A DNA stretch of 64,000 nt from Arenibacter sp. F26102. Lineage in GTDB: Bacteria; Bacteroidota; Bacteroidia; Flavobacteriales; Flavobacteriaceae. The translations under genes were made by a program, and so were the position numbers. Below, piece by piece: positions 60,801 through 64,000 of this stretch. Each line of letters starts with the position of its first letter. Position 1 is the first letter of the stretch. Under the pieces are notes generated by a model. The model saw only the letters and a program-made list of their open reading frames with translations, was not told the DNA's origin and made no database searches. The stretch spans positions 1 to 64,000 of the forward strand of contig NZ_JALKBC010000014.1 of NCBI RefSeq assembly GCF_023015865.1, read 5' to 3'.

Positions 60801-61037
60801 ATTATGCTAGGATATACTTTTGATCAAAACTTGGTTGAAAGCATGCATTTGAATAAATTGAGATTATACGCTTCTGCACAAAATTTCTTTTTGTTGGTGG
60901 ATGATGAACTTCTTGGTGATCCCGAGGTAACTCCTATTCGTGGTGGTGAGGGTAACAATGTCTTCTCACAAGGAATGAAATGGCATGAATATCCAAAATC
61001 GACAACATTTGTAATTGGTCTACAAGTCGGTCTGTAA
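57891..61037 (+). CDS. susC-like: SusC/RagA-family TonB-linked outer-membrane transporter
   Basis: A 1048-aa receptor. Signal peptide MKITLCKCLLLVGTFLCFGLAGAQ; carboxypeptidase-like domain (VTGSVSDQSGPLPGANVLVK... TDFDGNYTL); the SusC signature EEVVLIGYGSQRKSDLTGSV; plug (LNQALSGKIAGVQV, IRVRGFSSIN, PLYVIDGV, DASSTAIYGARGANGVILVT); and a barrel ending VIGLQVGL. It imports an oligosaccharide or peptide bound by the SusD-like partner 25 bases downstream. No glycoside hydrolase or protease gene lies in the window, so the substrate is unknown. Confidence 0.95.
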   Translation: MKITLCKCLLLVGTFLCFGLAGAQTVTGSVSDQSGPLPGANVLVKGTTNGTQTDFDGNYTLENVNSNATLVFSYIGFKTLEIPVGGKTTINAVLEEDASELEEVVLIGYGSQRKSDLTGSVGQVDADQLQERPATSLNQALSGKIAGVQVNTNSGRPGGKSNIRVRGFSSINSSNNPLYVIDGVQLPQGNQANFSSAIDYLNPNDVVSIEVLKDASSTAIYGARGANGVILVTTKRGRAGQGRVTYDVDYSVNQYGPNRAKALNSEQYAMIEQLSWENTQKFDPDGWAAGKYAQYEPRLKRANPNVAYLFDSDGNAIYDTDWSKEVVQHKLSQNHQLGFSGGNERTTYAISLGIRDDQGLFKNTYLKRYSGRFSIDDQIKTWLKIGGSLSYNNQTENLADTNDQVPRRMVEDYPFYPAPFHTGGPLEGLYANNRDYPFAEGTRNSVNWLDNNEYILNTQTTAGSFYTNLNFTKELEMRTVIGTNVLTQENNEFRNSVLDNNAVARAQSSNEKQTFWSIENYLTFNKEINENNSLTALLGLSWQQSNQFFVNADSRNFPTDYFKFNNLGAGSDNIAVQSFADREALNSYFGRLNYNLYGKYLFTVTGRADGSSKFGDNNKFSFFPSAAVAWRISDEDFLVDNALISNLKLRTSYGVTGNSEIPPYSSLSLLSSNYATIWGDSRVGGTGLNRLANPNLKWEKTAQYDVGLELGLFDNRISLEADYYYRKTTDMLLDAPVPQSSGYATIRRNVGSMENKGLELGLSTKNIATADLTWNTSFNISMNRNKVLSLATPSDIFGVGGPGITNETSIIRVGEPVGAFWGLTRLGTWNTDEAAEAAKFVSYRNGLTILPGDIKYKDFNGDYIINDEDRSIIGNGYPTAWGTLTNYVSYKNIDFTLELQYSWGNDVMDMNLHSSEDRQALANSYTTVLNAWTPDNQDTMIAQVRDTRAGYVTNVDSHWVKDGSFVRGRNIMLGYTFDQNLVESMHLNKLRLYASAQNFFLLVDDELLGDPEVTPIRGGEGNNVFSQGMKWHEYPKSTTFVIGLQVGL

Positions 61038-61062
61038 TTAATAAAATTTAAAATAAGATATT

Positions 61063-62604
61063 ATGAAATTTGATATAACAAAACACATTGGAAAGTTCTA
61101 CCTCTGTTCGCTAATGTTGCTTACAACAGTTGGTTGTTCCGATTTTTTGGATGAGTCCGATCCATCAAATCTAACACCGGACAGTTTTTACACCACTGCC
61201 AAACATGCCGAATCGGCTATAGCAGCCGTTTATGCGGATGCTAGGTTCGTGGGAGACGGCGCGGGTATCTTCTCATCCAACTGGCAATTATTGGAGGCGG
61301 TTACTGGAACGTCCACAACCCAGACGGCACAGAATTCGGATTTAAACAACTTGTATTCCCTATCTTATGACGCCAATACACTGCATATTCGCAATTGGTG
61401 GCGAGGAATTTACAAGGTAATAGCCAACGCTAACCTGGTGCTTGAAAACGTGCCTAATATAGAAATGGATGCTGCACAAAAGAACAAAGTACTTGGTGAA
61501 GCTCGATTTTTTAGGGCTTGGGCTTATTTTTACGCCGTTAGGCTTTGGGGAGATATTCCCTTGATTACTCTGCCTCAGAGTGCTACTTCGGAGGATTTTA
61601 ATCCCATCCGTAGCCCACAAAAGGCAGTTTACGATCAAATTGTTGCGGATTTGGTGGAGGCTGAAGGTACAGGATTAACATGGACAGATGAGAGTGGTAG
61701 GGTATCCCAAGCTGCCGTTAAATCCTTATTGGCAAAGGTATATCTTACCATGGCCGGAAATCCACTTAATGAAACCGCACGCTATGCCGATGCCGCCAGT
61801 AAGGCCAAGGAAGTTATAGACAATGCTGGACCAATAGATCTTTTTGATACCTATGGCGAGATTCATGATGAAAATCTTGGCAATATGGTAGAACATATCT
61901 TTAGTCTACAATATAATGATGAAGTAGCTGGAAACCCTATGGGCAACATGTTTCCAAACTTCCAACCGGTAACCTATCGCGGACCATCCGGAACAGGAAG
62001 TACTGTACCTGAAATTAAGTTTTATGACTCCTATGAGGCTGGAGACCTAAGAGCGGTAGATCGTGAGGGTTGGTTTTATAGTAGTTACTACCTCAATGGT
62101 AGTGGAGATCTTTTCGATTTGGGTGCACCTTATATCTTTAAGCATTTTAATGTTACGGCCAATGGTACCCTTGGTGTTCCCGGAACGGCTAAGGACAACC
62201 TTAATATGCCCATAATACGTTTTGCCGAAGTATTGTTAATATACGCCGAGGCATCCAATGAGGCAACAGGCCCCAACCAAGCGGCAGTTGATGCCCTAAC
62301 AAGGATAAGAGATCGGGCACAGTTGACAACTCCTGCGCTTGGAGCATTTACCCAGGCATCATTAAGAGAGGCTGTTTGGAAAGAGAGATGGCATGAGCTT
62401 AGTTACGAACAAATAACTTGGTTCGACATGGTACGCCTTAGAAGAGTACTGAATAGTGTAACCGGTACCTTTGATAATTTTGTTGGGCATGTAAACCTAA
62501 GCTCTGATCAAGCGCTTCAGGAGAAACATTTATTATTTCCACTTCCAGAACAAGAAATCATCAACAATCCAAATTTAACACCCCAAAACCCGGGGTATAA
62601 TTAA
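61063..62604 (+). CDS. susD-like: SusD/RagB-family nutrient-binding lipoprotein
   Basis: A 513-aa lipoprotein: the lipobox LTTVGC follows a hydrophobic stretch (Cys26), then SDFLDESDPSNLTPDSFY, the SusD N-domain opening. TPR-like helices include KVLGEARFFRAWAYFYAVRLWGDIP and AAVKSLLAKVYLTMAG. The C-terminal block has RFAEVLLIYAEASNEA, WKERWHELSYEQITWFDMVR, LFPLPEQEIINNPNLTPQNPGY. It caps the SusC transporter on the cell surface. Followed by a terminator. Confidence 0.95.
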   Translation: MKFDITKHIGKFYLCSLMLLTTVGCSDFLDESDPSNLTPDSFYTTAKHAESAIAAVYADARFVGDGAGIFSSNWQLLEAVTGTSTTQTAQNSDLNNLYSLSYDANTLHIRNWWRGIYKVIANANLVLENVPNIEMDAAQKNKVLGEARFFRAWAYFYAVRLWGDIPLITLPQSATSEDFNPIRSPQKAVYDQIVADLVEAEGTGLTWTDESGRVSQAAVKSLLAKVYLTMAGNPLNETARYADAASKAKEVIDNAGPIDLFDTYGEIHDENLGNMVEHIFSLQYNDEVAGNPMGNMFPNFQPVTYRGPSGTGSTVPEIKFYDSYEAGDLRAVDREGWFYSSYYLNGSGDLFDLGAPYIFKHFNVTANGTLGVPGTAKDNLNMPIIRFAEVLLIYAEASNEATGPNQAAVDALTRIRDRAQLTTPALGAFTQASLREAVWKERWHELSYEQITWFDMVRLRRVLNSVTGTFDNFVGHVNLSSDQALQEKHLLFPLPEQEIINNPNLTPQNPGYN

Positions 62605-62683
62605 TAAAAGACCTTTAAAATTAAAATCAGATGATTTTTAAGATTTTGAGTTCAGTTTGAGTTAATTGGTTTTTAGTAATTTG

Positions 62684-62717
62684 AAAAGGCAGTATCCAGT
62701 TCGGGGTACTGCCTTTT
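62684..62717 (+). terminator. rho-independent terminator after the SusC/SusD genes
   Basis: AAAAGGCAGTA (62684-62694) and TACTGCCTTTT (62707-62717) form an 11-bp stem around a 12-base loop; the flanking A's and T's let it work in both directions. The rest of 62605-62890 has one 37-codon frame at 62732 without clear support, and an ACCCC/GGGGT hairpin. Confidence 0.9.
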
Positions 62718-62890
62718 GTTATTATATACCTATGATGAAAGAAGTTAAAACCCCTAGGTGCATTTTGTATCTAGGTAATAATCGGGGTGCTACGCAGTCA
62801 AAAAAAATATGGTTTGGCCCAACCGCCATGGTGTGTGCATATTAAAAAATAAGCAAGGCTTATGCCATTCGAATTCTTAAATATGAATTC

Positions 62891-64000
62891 CTAGCCTATC
62901 TTTTTTAAGGCATATGCAGTCGCCTTGGATTTGTTCTTAATTTCAAAGGAGTTGTTAAGCTCGTTTATAAAGTTGGAAGGAAGAATACCCAATCTCTTTT
63001 TAAAAGCAGCGTTAAATGTATTTAAATTATTATATCCCAGTGAAAAAGCTATATAACTTAATTTGCTGTTCCTAAATTCCATGTCCTTGAGCAATTTGGG
63101 CAACAGATAGTTTATTCTTAATTCGTTGATATAATTGTTGAAATTAGATTTTTTCTCCTGATTTATAACTTGGGAAAGGTATTTGGGATTGGTTTTCAAT
63201 TGCTCTGAAAGCTGATGCAAATTACATTGTGGATCCAGGTAAAAGTTTTCCTTTTCCAGTTTCTCCAGTTTCGCCATAATAATATTCTTAATGTCCTTGT
63301 CAATTCTGGGCTGTGTCTTAGGTATATCCGCAGTTTTTCTTTCAATGGACCATTGGGTCTCCATGTGTTGGATTCCGCTGAGCCTCTCGCTCATTCGAAG
63401 CTGAATTTCCGCAAGATCGATAGTTCTTTGAAGAAGTAATTTATTTTTCTTTTTTACCTTGAGGTAGGAAAAAATGGAGATACTGCTTATGATCAGAAGT
63501 AAAATAAGAAAAATGATTATCCCTTTAAATTGAGCTCTCTGGGCTATATTTTCCAATTCCAGAATTTTTTTCTTTTGTAAAACCTCCTTTATTTTTCTTT
63601 TGGTCTCCAGGATAACAATTTTTTGCTCCTTTTCATTGGTAAAGAGGGAGTCGCTTATGGCCTGGTATAGGATTTTATAATCGTTGGACTTAGAAAACTG
63701 CTCTGTTTTTGCATATATCTCACTTAAAACTAGGCTGTTACGCTTTATGACATCAAAAGCATCTATATTTTCAGCAGTTTCAATACTCTTTTCATAATTT
63801 ACAATTGCCTCTGTAGTATCCTTGGTCTGAAGATACAATTCAGCTTGTACCGTTAGAGCTCTTGGGATTCTGAAACGATAATTATTGTCATAATTTATTT
63901 CCAATGCCCTAGAGATATGGGTCAAAGCCTTTTCATGCTCTCCAATAGACATATAAATATTTGCCATATTGCTGTGTACAGAGGCCGAGATATAACTACC
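62891..64000 (-). CDS. TPR-membrane-AraC-type transcriptional regulator, partial
   Basis: The reading frame stays open to the window end, so the N-terminus is missing. Visible from the N side: TPR repeats (MANIYMSIGEHEKALTHISRALEI, noted here by MANIY and HEKAL), a charged coiled coil (KEVLQKKKILELENIAQ), one membrane helix (GIIIFLILLLIISSISIFSYL), a linker, and an AraC-type HTH pair (LSEQLKTNPKYLSQVINQ; SYIAFSLGYNNLNTFNAAFK). Periplasmic/TPR input with cytosolic DNA binding is common in Flavobacteriia. Convergent with the SusCD unit, which it may control (inference). Confidence 0.88.
   Translation of the reverse strand, partial: GSYISASVHSNMANIYMSIGEHEKALTHISRALEINYDNNYRFRIPRALTVQAELYLQTKDTTEAIVNYEKSIETAENIDAFDVIKRNSLVLSEIYAKTEQFSKSNDYKILYQAISDSLFTNEKEQKIVILETKRKIKEVLQKKKILELENIAQRAQFKGIIIFLILLLIISSISIFSYLKVKKKNKLLLQRTIDLAEIQLRMSERLSGIQHMETQWSIERKTADIPKTQPRIDKDIKNIIMAKLEKLEKENFYLDPQCNLHQLSEQLKTNPKYLSQVINQEKKSNFNNYINELRINYLLPKLLKDMEFRNSKLSYIAFSLGYNNLNTFNAAFKKRLGILPSNFINELNNSFEIKNKSKATAYALKKIG

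Noticed and set aside
62732..62845. 37-codon frame downstream of the SusD gene
   Set aside because: Starts right after the terminator, overlaps an inverted repeat and shows no signal peptide or known motif; chance is likelier.

Overview
The window looks like the chromosome of a member of the Flavobacteriaceae (Bacteroidota), probably a marine one. The evidence is type IX secretion (T9SS) C-terminal sorting domains, SprB-type repeats, a SusC/SusD pair, TonB-linked receptors with a carboxypeptidase-like N-terminal domain, lipoproteins, TAnnTTTG-type promoter elements, and an arginine operon using the N-acylornithine carbamoyltransferase route. The species cannot be named from the sequence.

Region 1 (1-14117): an 11-gene minus-strand arginine/proline operon. 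In transcription order it is a GNAT acyltransferase, argG, argC, proC, argD, proA, proB, an argF'-type transcarbamylase, argB, an argE-like M20 deacylase and argH. Together they would take glutamate to arginine through N-acylated intermediates and glutamate to proline. A 1.26 kb array of palindromic repeats lies inside the operon between argF' and argB, and a related array follows argH.

Region 2 (14118-23000): a GT-C-like membrane glycosyltransferase, a two-gene GT2 glycosyltransferase unit, a polyferredoxin-like membrane Fe-S protein with an FAD oxidoreductase, and a PhoR/PhoB-like two-component pair.

Region 3 (23000-30340): divergent from the two-component pair lie a beta-helix-like lipoprotein gene and a TonB receptor gene, preceded by an 11-bp direct repeat. 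Then come two miniature secreted proteins that are little more than a T9SS sorting domain, a LuxE-like acyl-protein synthetase, and a lipoprotein gene on the opposite strand.

Region 4 (30472-52052): a roughly 21 kb plus-strand locus of giant envelope or surface proteins: an outer-membrane barrel candidate, a TANFOR/FN3-like protein, a 1671-aa protein, an FN3 protein and a 1951-aa SprB-repeat T9SS cargo. It is interrupted by an AT-rich segment holding a variable-looking C-terminal module, three small genes and a REP-associated tyrosine transposase (RAYT).

Region 5 (52053-57890): a graveyard of mobile elements. It holds a dead RAYT between inverted REP hairpins, a fragment of a paralogue of the 868-aa barrel, an IS3 transposase tail, the first codons of another RAYT, and a 1,097-bp ungapped second copy of the Region 4 RAYT segment that carries a dead fragment of the 1671-aa gene. 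It also encodes an intact 888-aa protein that joins a RecB/Cas4-like Fe-S module and a DEDD-type RNase H-like module to an IS66-like DDE transposase. This fusion is the strongest candidate for something undescribed.

Region 6 (57891-64000): a SusC/SusD outer-membrane uptake pair, and a convergent TPR-AraC regulator cut by the window end.
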